Origin: Noviherbaspirillum malthae
Lineage (GTDB): Bacteria; Pseudomonadota; Gammaproteobacteria; Burkholderiales; Burkholderiaceae_D
DNA length: 64,000 nt
Assembly: GCF_015352985.1 (NCBI RefSeq)
Contig: NZ_JACYXF010000002.1
Coordinates: 434,001 to 498,000, forward strand
Direction: 5' to 3'
The position numbers and the translations under genes are program-made. Position 1 is the stretch's first letter, and the number at the start of each line of letters is the position of its first letter. The notes beneath the pieces were generated by a model that made no database searches, was not told the DNA's origin, and saw nothing but the letters and a program-made list of their open reading frames with translations. This document shows positions 29,366-38,481 of the stretch, one piece after another.

Positions 29366-30595
29366 TTAATAAAGCAATTCGTTGAAGGGAATGAAGCGCA
29401 CGGTGTTGCCCGGCGCAATCGTCTGCCCGGGCGGGTTGTCGATGACGCCGTCGCCCCAGACGGTCGAGGTCAGCACCGCCGAGCTCTGGTTCGGGAACAG
29501 GTCGAGGCCGCCGTCGGCATTGATGCGCGCGCGCAGGAATTCATTGCGGCGGTCGGCTTTGGGCCATGCGAAATCGGCGCGCATCGCATAGGCCCTGGGC
29601 GCGACGTTGGCTACCCCCTGCAGGCGCAGGATGAACGGCCTGACGAAGAGCATGAAGGTAATGAGGCTCGATACCGGATTGCCCGGCAGGCCAAGGAAGA
29701 AGGCCGTGCCGCCGGAACGGTTGACCTCGCCGAAGGCGAGCGGCTTGCCCGGCTTGATGGCGATCTGCCACATGTTCAGGCGCCCTTCCGCCTCGACCGC
29801 CGGCTTGATGTGATCTTCCTCGCCGACCGACACGCCGCCGGAGGTGATGATCAGGTCATGCCCGGCCGCCGCCTTGCGCAGCGTCTCCCGGGTGGCATCA
29901 AGCGTGTCGGGCACGATGCCGAAATCGGTGAATTCGCAGCCGAGGTTTTCCAGCAGGCCGCGCAGCGTGAAACGGTTGGAGTTGTAGATCGCGCCCGGCT
30001 TCAGCGGCTCGCCCGGCATAGCCAGTTCGTCGCCGGTGAAGAAGACCGCCACGCGCGGCTTGCGCAAGACCGGCAGCGCCGCCAGACCGACCGAGGCAGC
30101 CAGGCCCAGTTCCTGCGCGCGCAGGCGGGTACCGGCTTCGAGAATCACGCTGCCGGCACGGATATCTTCGCCCGTCAGGCGTATCCACTCTCCCGGCTGC
30201 GGCGCGTGCTTCACCGTCACCACGCCGGTCGCGGAATCGGCCTCGCACTGCTCCTGCATGACCACCGCGTCGGCGCCCTCGGGAATCATCGCGCCGGTGA
30301 AGATGCGGGCAATCGTGCGAGGCTTCAGCGGCTCGCCGACGACGCCGGCGGGAATGCGCTGTGAGACCTTGAAGCTTGCCGCTCCGCCCGCGCATTCGGC
30401 GGAACGTACCGCGTAGCCGTCCATCTGGGTGTTGTCCATCGGCGGCACGTTGATGGTCGAGCTTTGCGCCTGCGCGAGGATGCGGCCGTTGGCGTCAAGC
30501 GTGGAGACGATTTCCGACTCCGTGATCGGCCGTGCGGCGGAGAGCAGGATGTCGAGCGCCTCGGCGGCGCTCAACATGGCTTTCTTTTCAGTCAT
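29366..30595 (-). CDS. moeA: Molybdopterin molybdotransferase MoeA
   Basis: A 409-residue enzyme that inserts molybdate into adenylated molybdopterin. PPMDNTQMDGYAVR, IFTGAMIPEGADAVVMQEQ, TSGGVSVGEEDHIKPAVE and FFLGLPGNPVSSLITFMLF are the MoeA signatures. The start ATG at 30595 gives the usual N-terminus; an internal ATG six codons later is possible. It heads the molybdopterin operon 58 bases after thrC on the same strand, an arrangement common in betaproteobacteria. Confidence 0.95.
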   Translation of the reverse strand: MTEKKAMLSAAEALDILLSAARPITESEIVSTLDANGRILAQAQSSTINVPPMDNTQMDGYAVRSAECAGGAASFKVSQRIPAGVVGEPLKPRTIARIFTGAMIPEGADAVVMQEQCEADSATGVVTVKHAPQPGEWIRLTGEDIRAGSVILEAGTRLRAQELGLAASVGLAALPVLRKPRVAVFFTGDELAMPGEPLKPGAIYNSNRFTLRGLLENLGCEFTDFGIVPDTLDATRETLRKAAAGHDLIITSGGVSVGEEDHIKPAVEAEGRLNMWQIAIKPGKPLAFGEVNRSGGTAFFLGLPGNPVSSLITFMLFVRPFILRLQGVANVAPRAYAMRADFAWPKADRRNEFLRARINADGGLDLFPNQSSAVLTSTVWGDGVIDNPPGQTIAPGNTVRFIPFNELLY

Positions 30596-30653
30596 GTTCG
30601 GACAAGGTTGATGGCCTGCGGCGATGCGTGCCCCGCAGGCCATGAATCACGAA

Positions 30654-32114
30654 TCACAAGCCGGTATGCTTGGCGATGAATGCCTTCATCTTTTCCACAT
30701 CCGGGCCCATTACTTCATAACGCTGCGGCAGCGCCTCGATGTTCTCGAAACCAGCCGGACGCTCGGCGTCGCGCCCCAGCGCCTCGCGGATTGTCTCATT
30801 GAACTTGGCCGGCAAGGCTGTCTCCAGCACGATCATCGGTATGCCCGGCTTCACATACTCGCGCGCCACCTTGATGCCATCGGCGGTATGGGTGTCGACG
30901 GTCACGCCGTATTTCTGCTGCACGTCGCGGATGGTCGCCACGCGGTCGGCATGCACCGACTTGCCGGAAACGAAGCCGTAAGCGCCGACCTTGGCGAATT
31001 CGTCGCCGTCGCTGCCCGGCTTGCCCGACAGGTCGAAGCCGCCGTGGGAATCGACCCGCTTGAACAATGCCCTTACCCGCTCCGCATCGCGGCCCAGCAG
31101 GTCGTAAATGAAGCGCTCGAAATTGGACGCCTTGCTGATGTCCATGCTCGGGCTGGTGGTGTGGTAGGTTTCGGACGACTTGCGCACCCGGTAGACGCCG
31201 GTGCGGAAGAATTCGTCGAGCACGTCGTTTTCATTCGTGGCCGCAACCAGGGTGTCGATCGGCACGCCCATCATGCGCGCGATATGGCCGGCGCAGATAT
31301 TGCCGAAGTTGCCGGACGGGACGGTGAACGAGACTTTCTGGTCGTTGCTGGTGGTCGCGCTCAGGTAGCCGCGCACGTAATACACCACCTGCGCCACCAC
31401 GCGCGCCCAGTTGATGGAATTGACAGTGCCGATCTTCTGGCGGGTCTTGAATTCGAGGTCGTTGGAGACGGCCTTGACCATGTCCTGGCAATCGTCGAAC
31501 ACGCCTTCGACGGCGATGTTGAAGATGTTCGGATCCTGCAGGCTGAACATCTGCGCCGTCTGGAAGGCGCTCATCTTCTTGTGCGGCGACAGCATGAAGA
31601 CGCGGATGCCCTTCTTGCCGCGCATCGCGTATTCGGCCGCGCTGCCGGTGTCGCCCGATGTCGCGCCGAAAATATTGAGTTCGGCGTTCTGCTTGGCCAG
31701 CGCATATTCGAACAGGTTGCCCAGCAACTGCATCGCCATGTCCTTGAAGGCCAGCGTCGGGCCGTTGGACAGCGCCTGCAGGACGAGCTTCCTGCCGTCC
31801 TTGTCTTCCAGCGTGCGCAGCGGCGTGATCTGCGAGGCCTCCTCGCCCTGGCGGACGTTGCGGTAGACGTCGGCGGTATAGGTCTTGTGGGCCAGCGCCT
31901 TGAGATCGGCTTCCGGAATGTCGGTGGCAAACTTCTTCAGCACCTCGAATGCCAGGTCGGCATAGGACAGCTTGCGCCAGGCGTCGAGTTCGGCGCCGCT
32001 GATCCGCGGATATTCGACCGGCAGGTAGAGGCCGCCGTCAGGGGCGAGGCCGCCGAGGAGGATCTGGGAAAAGGACTGGGCCGGCGATTGGCCGCGGGTG
32101 GAGACGTATTGCAT
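30654..32114 (-). CDS. thrC: Threonine synthase
   Basis: A 486-residue PLP enzyme that converts O-phosphohomoserine to threonine. MQYVSTRG and GGLAPDGGLYLP open the protein. GPTLAFKDMAMQ carries the PLP lysine and ATSGDTGSAA the phosphate-binding loop. It is of the long fungal/proteobacterial class. It precedes moeA by 58 bases. In this genome thrC is cut off from hom by the tdh-kbl-regulator cluster and starts 111 bases after tdh on the same strand, so it needs its own promoter or read-through from tdh. Confidence 0.96.
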   Translation of the reverse strand: MQYVSTRGQSPAQSFSQILLGGLAPDGGLYLPVEYPRISGAELDAWRKLSYADLAFEVLKKFATDIPEADLKALAHKTYTADVYRNVRQGEEASQITPLRTLEDKDGRKLVLQALSNGPTLAFKDMAMQLLGNLFEYALAKQNAELNIFGATSGDTGSAAEYAMRGKKGIRVFMLSPHKKMSAFQTAQMFSLQDPNIFNIAVEGVFDDCQDMVKAVSNDLEFKTRQKIGTVNSINWARVVAQVVYYVRGYLSATTSNDQKVSFTVPSGNFGNICAGHIARMMGVPIDTLVAATNENDVLDEFFRTGVYRVRKSSETYHTTSPSMDISKASNFERFIYDLLGRDAERVRALFKRVDSHGGFDLSGKPGSDGDEFAKVGAYGFVSGKSVHADRVATIRDVQQKYGVTVDTHTADGIKVAREYVKPGIPMIVLETALPAKFNETIREALGRDAERPAGFENIEALPQRYEVMGPDVEKMKAFIAKHTGL

Positions 32115-32225
32115 AAGCTATTGAAAGATTGGTAATCGGGTGGCTTGCTGCGCTGCATTGCCGTTCGCCCGCCATTATAACTGCCGTCCCCTCCGCAGTC
32201 GCCCCGGCTTTCACAGCGTGGCGAT

Positions 32226-33191
32226 TTACGCAGCGTGATGCAGCGCCCGCGCCGGCACATGCTGCAGCATGTCAGCCACGAGTTGCTGCAAGCCAATGCG
32301 GGCCTTCCATCCCCAGTCGGCCCGCGCATAGGTATCGTCGAGGCTGTGCGGCCAGGTATCGGCGATGGCTTGCCGGTGGTCGGGCTGATAACGGATCTCG
32401 AATCCGGGCAGCTGGCGGCGGATTTCCTCGGCCAGTTCGCGCGGCGAAAAGCTCAGTCCGGCCACGTTGTAGGCGGAGCGCACGCGAATCTGTTCCGCCG
32501 GGGCATCCATGAGTTCGATGGTGGCGCGGATGGCGTCCGGCATGTAGATCATCGGCAGCGTGGTTTCCGGGCCGAGATAGCAGGAATAGCATTCGCCTCG
32601 CTTGGCGGCATGAAAGATGGCGATTGCATAATCGGTGGTACCGCCGCCGGGAGGCGACTTGTGGCTGATGATGCCCGGATAGCGGATGCTGCGCACGTCG
32701 ACGCCGAATTTGCTGAAGTAGTATTCGCACAGGCGCTCGCCGGCCTGCTTGCTGATGCCATAGATCGTGGTCGGGTCCATGACCGCGAGCTGCGGCGTGT
32801 CGACCGCCGGCGTGTGCGGGCCGAAGGCGGCGATCGACGACGGCCAGAACACTTTCAGCGGCTTGCCGGCGGCGGTCCGCTCGCGCGCCAGTTCAAGAAT
32901 GTTCAGCAGGCCGTTCATGTTGAGCGTCCAGGCCTTGAGCGGCGCCTGCTCGCCGGTCACCGACAACAGCGCGGCCAGCTGGTACACCTGGGTAATCCGG
33001 CCGGCTTCGATGACTTGCGCAAGGCGCGCCGCGTCGAGCACGTCCAGCGTCTCGTAGCGCGCCGCGCCGAACAGGCTGCGCGGTGCGATGTCCGCCGCGA
33101 TCACGTTGTCGGCGCCATGCTGCAGTACCAGCGCCTCCACCAGTTCGCTGCCGATCTGTCCGTTGGCGCCGATGACCAGAATTCTTTCCAT
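32226..33191 (-). CDS. tdh: L-threonine 3-dehydrogenase, SDR/epimerase type
   Basis: A 321-residue extended-SDR enzyme. The N-terminal IGANGQIGSEL binds NAD. Ser118/Ser119 and Tyr144/Lys148 (TIYGISKQ) form the catalytic set. SIRYPGIISHKSPPGGGTTDYA is typical of the GalE-like threonine dehydrogenases that oxidise threonine to 2-amino-3-ketobutyrate, as opposed to the zinc-dependent Tdh of E. coli. Position 18 bases downstream of kbl supports this role, since Kbl uses its product. Confidence 0.92.
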   Translation of the reverse strand: MERILVIGANGQIGSELVEALVLQHGADNVIAADIAPRSLFGAARYETLDVLDAARLAQVIEAGRITQVYQLAALLSVTGEQAPLKAWTLNMNGLLNILELARERTAAGKPLKVFWPSSIAAFGPHTPAVDTPQLAVMDPTTIYGISKQAGERLCEYYFSKFGVDVRSIRYPGIISHKSPPGGGTTDYAIAIFHAAKRGECYSCYLGPETTLPMIYMPDAIRATIELMDAPAEQIRVRSAYNVAGLSFSPRELAEEIRRQLPGFEIRYQPDHRQAIADTWPHSLDDTYARADWGWKARIGLQQLVADMLQHVPARALHHAA

Positions 33192-33209
33192 AGCCCTGCT
33201 CCTCGATTC

Positions 33210-34418
33210 TCAGTTCTTCAAGAGTCCAAGTTCCTGCCCGGCCTGGCGGAAGGCGGCCAAGGCCTTGTCGAGCTGTTCGCGGGTATGCGCCGCCGACAGT
33301 TGCACGCGCACCCTGGCCTGCCCCATCGGCACGACCGGGTAGAAGAAGCCGGTCACCAGCACACCCAGCTCATACAGCCGCTGCGCGAATTTCTGTGCCA
33401 GCGGCGCATCGAACAGCATCACCGGCACCACCGGATGCGTGCCCGGCTTGATGGTGAAGCCGATTTCGCTGATGGCGGCGCGGAAATAGGCGGTATTGGC
33501 ATGCAGCCGGTCGCGCAGTTCGGTCGACGAGGACAGGCGCCGCAGCACGTCGAGCGATGCCCCGGCAATGGCGGGCGCCAGCGAATTGGAAAACAGGTAG
33601 GGCCGCGACTTCTGGCGCAGGGTCTGGATCACCGCCTTGCGGCCGGAAGTGAAGCCGCCCATGGCGCCGCCGAGCGCCTTGCCCAGCGTGCCGGTGATGA
33701 TGTCGATGCGCCCCATCACGCCGTGATGTTCATGCGTGCCGCGTCCGGTCTTGCCCATGAAGCCGGACGCATGGCATTCGTCGATCATGACCAGGGCGCC
33801 GTAGCGGTCGGCGAGGTCGCAGATCTTGTCGAGCTGGGCAATGGTGCCGTCCATGGAGAAGACGCCGTCGGTGACGATGATCTTGTGGCGCTTGTCGGCC
33901 GCCGCCTGCAATTGCGCCTCGAGGTCGGCCATGTCATTGTGCTGGTAACGGTAGCGGGCCGCCTTGCACAGGCGTATGCCGTCGATGATGGACGCATGGT
34001 TGAGCGCATCGGAAATGATCGCATCCTGCTCGTCGAACAGCGGTTCGAACACGCCGCCGTTGGCATCGAAGGCCGCCGCGTACAGGATGGTGTCTTCCGT
34101 GCCGAGAAAGTCGGACAAGGCGCGTTCCAGTTCCTTGTGCACCGTCTGCGTGCCGCAGATGAAGCGAACCGAGGACAGTCCGTAGCCGTATTTTTCGGTG
34201 GCATCGACGGCGGCGCTCACCATGGCCTCGTCGCCCGACAGGCCGAGATAGTTGTTGGCGCACAGATTGATCAGCGTGCGGCAGTCGTCGCAGACCACTT
34301 CGGCGCCCTGCCGTGAAGCAATGACGCGCTCCGGCTTGAACAGCCCCTGCTCTCGCAAGCCGTCCAATCCCTGGGCAAGCTGCTCGTAGAATGTTTCCCG
34401 TCGCGTATCCAAAGCCAT
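33210..34418 (-). CDS. kbl: Glycine C-acetyltransferase (2-amino-3-ketobutyrate CoA ligase)
   Basis: A 402-residue alpha-oxoamine synthase using PLP. It cleaves 2-amino-3-ketobutyrate with CoA to glycine and acetyl-CoA, the second step of threonine breakdown. NLCANNYLGLSGDEAMV, FDANGGVFEPLF, DECHASGFMGKTGRGTHEH and ITGTLGKALGGAMGGF (PLP lysine in GTLGK) are present. GGAGG four bases before the ATG at 34418 supports that start over the adjacent ATG at 34421. It forms an operon with tdh and is divergent from an XRE-cupin regulator. Confidence 0.96.
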   Translation of the reverse strand: MALDTRRETFYEQLAQGLDGLREQGLFKPERVIASRQGAEVVCDDCRTLINLCANNYLGLSGDEAMVSAAVDATEKYGYGLSSVRFICGTQTVHKELERALSDFLGTEDTILYAAAFDANGGVFEPLFDEQDAIISDALNHASIIDGIRLCKAARYRYQHNDMADLEAQLQAAADKRHKIIVTDGVFSMDGTIAQLDKICDLADRYGALVMIDECHASGFMGKTGRGTHEHHGVMGRIDIITGTLGKALGGAMGGFTSGRKAVIQTLRQKSRPYLFSNSLAPAIAGASLDVLRRLSSSTELRDRLHANTAYFRAAISEIGFTIKPGTHPVVPVMLFDAPLAQKFAQRLYELGVLVTGFFYPVVPMGQARVRVQLSAAHTREQLDKALAAFRQAGQELGLLKN

Positions 34419-34499
34419 CATTCCTCCTGCCGCTGTCGATTTGGCATGCCGGTTTGGCTATCCAAGCCGGCGGCCATCTGCTACGATCGTGTTCAATAA

Positions 34500-34550
34500 A
34501 TCGAAAATAATTCGATATACAGAACTCTTGTTTAATATATTGAATATTAA
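34500..34550. promoter_or_regulatory. Two AT-rich dyads between kbl and its regulator
   Basis: Two perfect inverted repeats with equal 5-base spacers: ATCGAA/TTCGAT (34500-34516) and TTAATAT/ATATTAA (34532-34550). Their centres are about 33 bp apart, close to three helical turns. They lie in the divergent region in a strikingly AT-rich patch. They are candidate operators of the XRE-cupin regulator; promoters here are not clear. Confidence 0.55.
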
Positions 34551-34580
34551 CGAGCCCTCTTGAACATTGCAAGACGCCTA

Positions 34581-35156
34581 ATGAAAAATATCGCTGCACC
34601 TGGTTCGCCACCTGAAGTCGGTGCGATGCTGCAAAAACTGCGGCTGAAAAAAGGTTTGACACTGGACGACTTGTCGCGTGCCGCCGGCGTTTCGAAATCG
34701 ATGCTGTCGCAGATCGAGCGCGAGAAAGCCAATCCGACCATCGCGGTCGCATGGCGTCTGGCCAATGCCTTGGGAATCGGCATCGGCGAATTGCTGTCAG
34801 CCAATTCGGAAACACCGGAGGCTGTGCATGTGCTGGAGCCGCATGAAACGCCGACGTTACCCGGCCACCATTCGGGTTATGTGTTGCGCATCCTCGGGCC
34901 GATGGACTTGGCGGGGAAGTTCGAATGGTATGAACTGACACTGGCGCCGAACGGCATGCTCAAGTCGAATCCGCACGACCCCGGCACCATGGAGCACCTG
35001 ACGCTGATCAGCGGCAGCCTGGAAGTCGAGGTGGACGACACCGCCAGAATGCTGAAGACAGGAGGCACGGCACGCTATGCGGCAGACCGGCCGCATGTCA
35101 TCCGCAACTGCGGGGAAAATGAAGCGAGGGCGATGCTCGTGGTGATACACCGCTGA
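34581..35156 (+). CDS. XRE-family regulator with C-terminal cupin
   Basis: A 191-residue regulator. Residues about 12-70 form the helix-turn-helix (LRLKKGLTLDDLSRAAGVSKSMLSQIER). Residues about 105-190 form a cupin that usually senses a small ligand. Many XRE-cupin proteins control amino-acid or amine catabolism; divergence from kbl-tdh makes threonine, glycine or aminoketobutyrate the likely signal. The ATG at 34581 is used although its ribosome site is weak; a TTG at 34560 would add seven residues. A bidirectional terminator follows. Confidence 0.88.
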   Translation: MKNIAAPGSPPEVGAMLQKLRLKKGLTLDDLSRAAGVSKSMLSQIEREKANPTIAVAWRLANALGIGIGELLSANSETPEAVHVLEPHETPTLPGHHSGYVLRILGPMDLAGKFEWYELTLAPNGMLKSNPHDPGTMEHLTLISGSLEVEVDDTARMLKTGGTARYAADRPHVIRNCGENEARAMLVVIHR

Positions 35157-35184
35157 ACATCGCAAGTTTCCGTATTTCCCAAAG

Positions 35185-35214
35185 AAAAAGCGCCCGGCAA
35201 GCGGGCGCTTTTTT
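35185..35214. terminator. Bidirectional terminator between XRE regulator and hom
   Basis: Stem AAAGCGCCCG/CGGGCGCTTT (10 bp) with loop GCAAG, flanked by AAAAA and TTTTTT. It separates the convergent regulator and hom genes, and so would stop hom transcription before it reaches thrC. Confidence 0.92.
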
Positions 35215-35236
35215 CATCCTAGCAGGTAAAAAGAAA

Positions 35237-36547
35237 TCAGCTCAGCTGTTCGAGGCGGATCTTCGTGACCTGGCCGACGACCGTAGACAAGGCTTCGATC
35301 TTGGCAATCGCCGCTTCCACATTCTTTTCCTGTGTCTGGTGGGTCAGGATGATGATGTCGGCGCGGGTATCGCCCTCCTCGGGCTCCTTCTGCAGCATCG
35401 CATCGATGGAAATGGTCGAGTCGGCAAGAATGCGCGTGATGTCGGCCAGCACGCCCGTCTGGTCATCGACCTGCATGCGCAGGTAGTAGCTGGTGGTGAC
35501 TTCCGACATCGGCAGGATGGGCGTGTCGTTCATCGAATCCGGCTGGAACGCGAGGTGAGGCACGCGGTGTTCCGGATCGGCGGTTGCCAGGCGGGTGATG
35601 TCGACCAGATCGGCGATCACCGCCGATGCCGTCGGCTCCGAGCCCGCGCCCTTGCCGTAATACAGCGTTGCGCCGACCGCATCGCCGTGCACCAGCACCG
35701 CGTTCATTGCGCCTTCGACGTTGGCGATCAGGCGCTTGGCGGGGATCAGCGTCGGATGGACGCGCAATTCGATGCCCTTCGGCGTACGCTTTGCAATGCC
35801 GAGCAGCTTGATGCGGTAGCCGAGCTGTTCGGCGTAGCGAATATCGGTCGCCTGCAGCTTGGTGATGCCTTCCACGTGCGCCTTGTCGAACTGCACCGGA
35901 ATGCCGAACGCGATCGCGGACATGATCGTCGCCTTGTGGGCGGCATCCACGCCTTCGATATCGAAAGTCGGGTCGGCCTCGGCGTAACCGAGACGCTGCG
36001 CTTCCTTGAGCACGATGTCGAAGTCCAGGCCCTTGTCGCGCATTTCGGACAGGATGAAATTGGTGGTGCCGTTGATGATGCCGGCGAGCCACTGGATGCG
36101 ATTGGCGGTCAGGCCTTCGCGCAGCGCCTTGATGATGGGAATGCCGCCGGCAACCGCCGCTTCGAACGCGACCATCACGCCCTTCTCCTGCGCGGCTCGG
36201 AAGATTTCGGTGCCGTGCGTGGCCAGCAGCGCCTTGTTGGCCGTGACCACATGCTTGCCGTTGGCAATGGCCTTCATGACCAGGTCGCGGGCGATGCCGT
36301 AGCCACCGATCAGTTCGATCACGATATCGATGTCGGGATGATTGACCACCAGGTTGGCGTCATTGACGACTTCGCATTCGCCGTTGGTCAGTTCCTTCGC
36401 ACGCTCGGTGTTGAGGTCCGCCACCATCGTAATCTGAATGCTGCGGCCGGCGCGGCGCGTAATTTCTTCCTGATTGCGCTTCAGGACATTGAATGTGCCG
36501 GAACCTACGGTACCGATGCCTAACAGACCAACTTTGATGGGTTTCAT
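35237..36547 (-). CDS. hom: Homoserine dehydrogenase
   Basis: A 436-residue monofunctional enzyme that reduces aspartate semialdehyde to homoserine, feeding threonine and methionine. The NAD(P) motif LLGIGTVGSGTF is at the N-terminus. The catalytic region includes AGIINGTTNFILSEM and EADPTFDIEGVDAAHKATI. A C-terminal ACT domain (about 350-436) allows threonine feedback control. It lies 143 bases after alaA on the same strand, with GC hairpins in the gap, and ends at a strong terminator rather than running into thrC. Confidence 0.96.
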   Translation of the reverse strand: MKPIKVGLLGIGTVGSGTFNVLKRNQEEITRRAGRSIQITMVADLNTERAKELTNGECEVVNDANLVVNHPDIDIVIELIGGYGIARDLVMKAIANGKHVVTANKALLATHGTEIFRAAQEKGVMVAFEAAVAGGIPIIKALREGLTANRIQWLAGIINGTTNFILSEMRDKGLDFDIVLKEAQRLGYAEADPTFDIEGVDAAHKATIMSAIAFGIPVQFDKAHVEGITKLQATDIRYAEQLGYRIKLLGIAKRTPKGIELRVHPTLIPAKRLIANVEGAMNAVLVHGDAVGATLYYGKGAGSEPTASAVIADLVDITRLATADPEHRVPHLAFQPDSMNDTPILPMSEVTTSYYLRMQVDDQTGVLADITRILADSTISIDAMLQKEPEEGDTRADIIILTHQTQEKNVEAAIAKIEALSTVVGQVTKIRLEQLS

Positions 36548-36617
36548 AGCGTTTGATATTGGATGAATTGCGGGACAGAGCGCCGGCTTGCGACAGCTCC
36601 CTGGATACTACGCGGTT

Positions 36618-36680
36618 GGCGGCATGACGGTGCATGCCGCCCCGTTCGACGCCGGCCGTGGCGCTGGGTATCGGCCGGCG
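36618..36680 (-). other. GC-rich hairpins between alaA and hom
   Basis: Two perfect inverted repeats: GGCGGCAT/ATGCCGCC (36618-36641) and CGCCGGCC/GGCCGGCG (36650-36680). Neither is followed by a T-run. They may attenuate or process an alaA-hom transcript, or be chance in GC-rich DNA. Confidence 0.35.
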
Positions 36681-36690
36681 AACAGAATAC

Positions 36691-37920
36691 TCAAGCCGTT
36701 CCGTGGCGGCGGCGATAGCCTTCGAGGAAGCGGGAGATGCGGCCGACAGCTTCCGTCAGATCATCGGAATTCGGCAGGAACACGACGCGGAAGTGATCGG
36801 GACTGATCCAGTTGAAGCCGGTCCCCTGCACGATCAGCACCTTTTCTTCCGCCAGCAGCTCGTAGGCGAACTTCTGGTCGTCGTCGATCGGATAAATTTT
36901 CGGATCGAGCTTGGGAAACATGTAGAGCGCCGACTTGGGCTTGACGCAGGTGACGCCCGGAATCTCGGTCAGCAGCTTGTGGGCGAGGTCGCGCTGCTTC
37001 AGCAGGCGCCCGCCGGGGCCGACGAGGTCATTGATGCTCTGGTAGCCGCCGAGCGCCGTCTGGATCGCATACTGCCCCGGCGCATTGGCGCACAGGCGCA
37101 TCGACGCCAGCATGTTCAGGCCTTCGATATAGTCCTTGGCCGGTTTCTTGTCGCCGGAGACCACCATCCAGCCGGCGCGGTAGCCGCAGGAGCGATAATT
37201 CTTCGACAGGCCGTTCAGGGTAAGGAAGAGCACATCGTCGGCAAGAGACGCGATCGAGGTATGGGTCTCGCCGTCGTACAGGGTCTTGTCGTAGATTTCG
37301 TCGGCGAAGACGATCAGATGATGCTGGCGGGCGACATCGACGATCTGCTGCAGCACCTCCACCGGATACAGCGCGCCGGTCGGGTTGTTGGGGTTGATGA
37401 CGACGATCGCCTTGGTATTCGGCGTGATTTTCTTCTTGATGTCCTCGATGTCGGGCAGCCAGCCGGACTGTTCGTCGCAGACGTAATGCACGGGCTTGCC
37501 GCCCGACAGGCTGACCGCCGCCGTCCACAGCGGGTAATCGGGGGCCGGCACCAGCACTTCGTCACCGCTGTTGAGCAGCGCGTTCATGCCCATGACGATC
37601 AGCTCCGAGGCGCCGTTGCCGATATAGATATCCTCGATCGTCACGCCGGAAATCTTCTTTTCCTGCGTGTAGTGCATGATGGCCTTGCGCGGCGCGAACA
37701 TGCCTTTGGAATCGGTATAGCCGGCGGCGTTGCCCATGTTGATGATCATGTCATGCACGATTTCATCGGGCGCATCGAAGCCGAAGACGGCCAGGTTGCC
37801 GATGTTGAGCTTGATGATCTTGTGGCCTTCTTCTTCCATCTGCTTGGCTTTTTCCAAGACAGGACCACGGATGTCGTAACAGACGTCTGCCAGCTTTCTG
37901 GATTTTTGAATCGGTCGCAC
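36691..37920 (-). CDS. alaA: Alanine-synthesising aminotransferase (AlaA type)
   Basis: A 409-residue class I/II PLP aminotransferase. RKLADVCYDIRGPVLEKA at the start and GNLAVFGFDAPDEI are typical of AlaA, which makes alanine from pyruvate and glutamate. INPNNPTGALYP binds PLP, and the Schiff-base lysine is in NGLSKNYRSCGYRAGWM. The start is GTG with AAGGGA eight bases upstream. It precedes hom on the same strand, the usual betaproteobacterial order before hom and thrC. Confidence 0.93.
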   Translation of the reverse strand: MRPIQKSRKLADVCYDIRGPVLEKAKQMEEEGHKIIKLNIGNLAVFGFDAPDEIVHDMIINMGNAAGYTDSKGMFAPRKAIMHYTQEKKISGVTIEDIYIGNGASELIVMGMNALLNSGDEVLVPAPDYPLWTAAVSLSGGKPVHYVCDEQSGWLPDIEDIKKKITPNTKAIVVINPNNPTGALYPVEVLQQIVDVARQHHLIVFADEIYDKTLYDGETHTSIASLADDVLFLTLNGLSKNYRSCGYRAGWMVVSGDKKPAKDYIEGLNMLASMRLCANAPGQYAIQTALGGYQSINDLVGPGGRLLKQRDLAHKLLTEIPGVTCVKPKSALYMFPKLDPKIYPIDDDQKFAYELLAEEKVLIVQGTGFNWISPDHFRVVFLPNSDDLTEAVGRISRFLEGYRRRHGTA

Positions 37921-38109
37921 TCGAGCAATCCCTTGTAGTTAATGCAAGACTTGGGATGCAATGGTGCACCGCCAAAAACGTCCATTTTGCCCAAAGCAAC
38001 CCGTTTTATCAATGTGTTCCCGGCTCCGCAAACCGCGAAAGGCTACAATGCCCGAAGTTTTTTCCATTCGTTGCCGGAAATTCAAGCCGATTCGCTTGTC
38101 TATTGCACC

Positions 38110-38481
38110 ATGAAACTTCACACTACGCCGACCCAGCATTATCAAACCGTCACACGCTACGAAGACAACGCCGTGGAGATCAATGCGGTCAGTTTCAATT
38201 ACAGCCTGATCGTTCTACCCGAAGTGCCACCCGTGCAATGGCCGGTGACTTCCTTCGACGCCTTGACGCAGGACAATTTCGCCCAGATCGAAGCTATCCA
38301 TCCCGACGTGGTCATCCTCGGCACAGGGAAGCGCCAGCGCTTCATCCACCCGCGCCTCGTGGCTTCCCTGACAGGCAAGCGGATCGGCGTCGAGTGCATG
38401 GACAACGCGGCCGCCTGCCGCACCTACAACATCCTGATGGGTGAAGGCCGCAAGGTCGCACTGGCGCTCATTTTCGAGTAG
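38110..38481 (+). CDS. Mth938-like domain protein
   Basis: A 123-residue single-domain protein of the Mth938/DUF498 fold, related to NDUFAF3-type assembly factors; the bacterial function is unknown. VVILGTGKRQRF and GVECMDNAAACRTYNILMGEGR are the conserved blocks of the family. It is divergent from alaA and upstream of bcp. The ATG at 38110 gives the normal family length; the frame is open further upstream without a plausible start site. Confidence 0.87.
   Translation: MKLHTTPTQHYQTVTRYEDNAVEINAVSFNYSLIVLPEVPPVQWPVTSFDALTQDNFAQIEAIHPDVVILGTGKRQRFIHPRLVASLTGKRIGVECMDNAAACRTYNILMGEGRKVALALIFE

Noticed and set aside
32235-34316. 693-codon plus-strand open frame across tdh and kbl
   Set aside because: It spans two well-recognised genes on the opposite strand and has no domain signature; a by-product of high GC.
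34470-34560. AT-rich patch considered as a sign of an acquired island
   Set aside because: The flanking genes have normal composition and no integrase or target-site repeats are seen; a promoter/operator region explains it.
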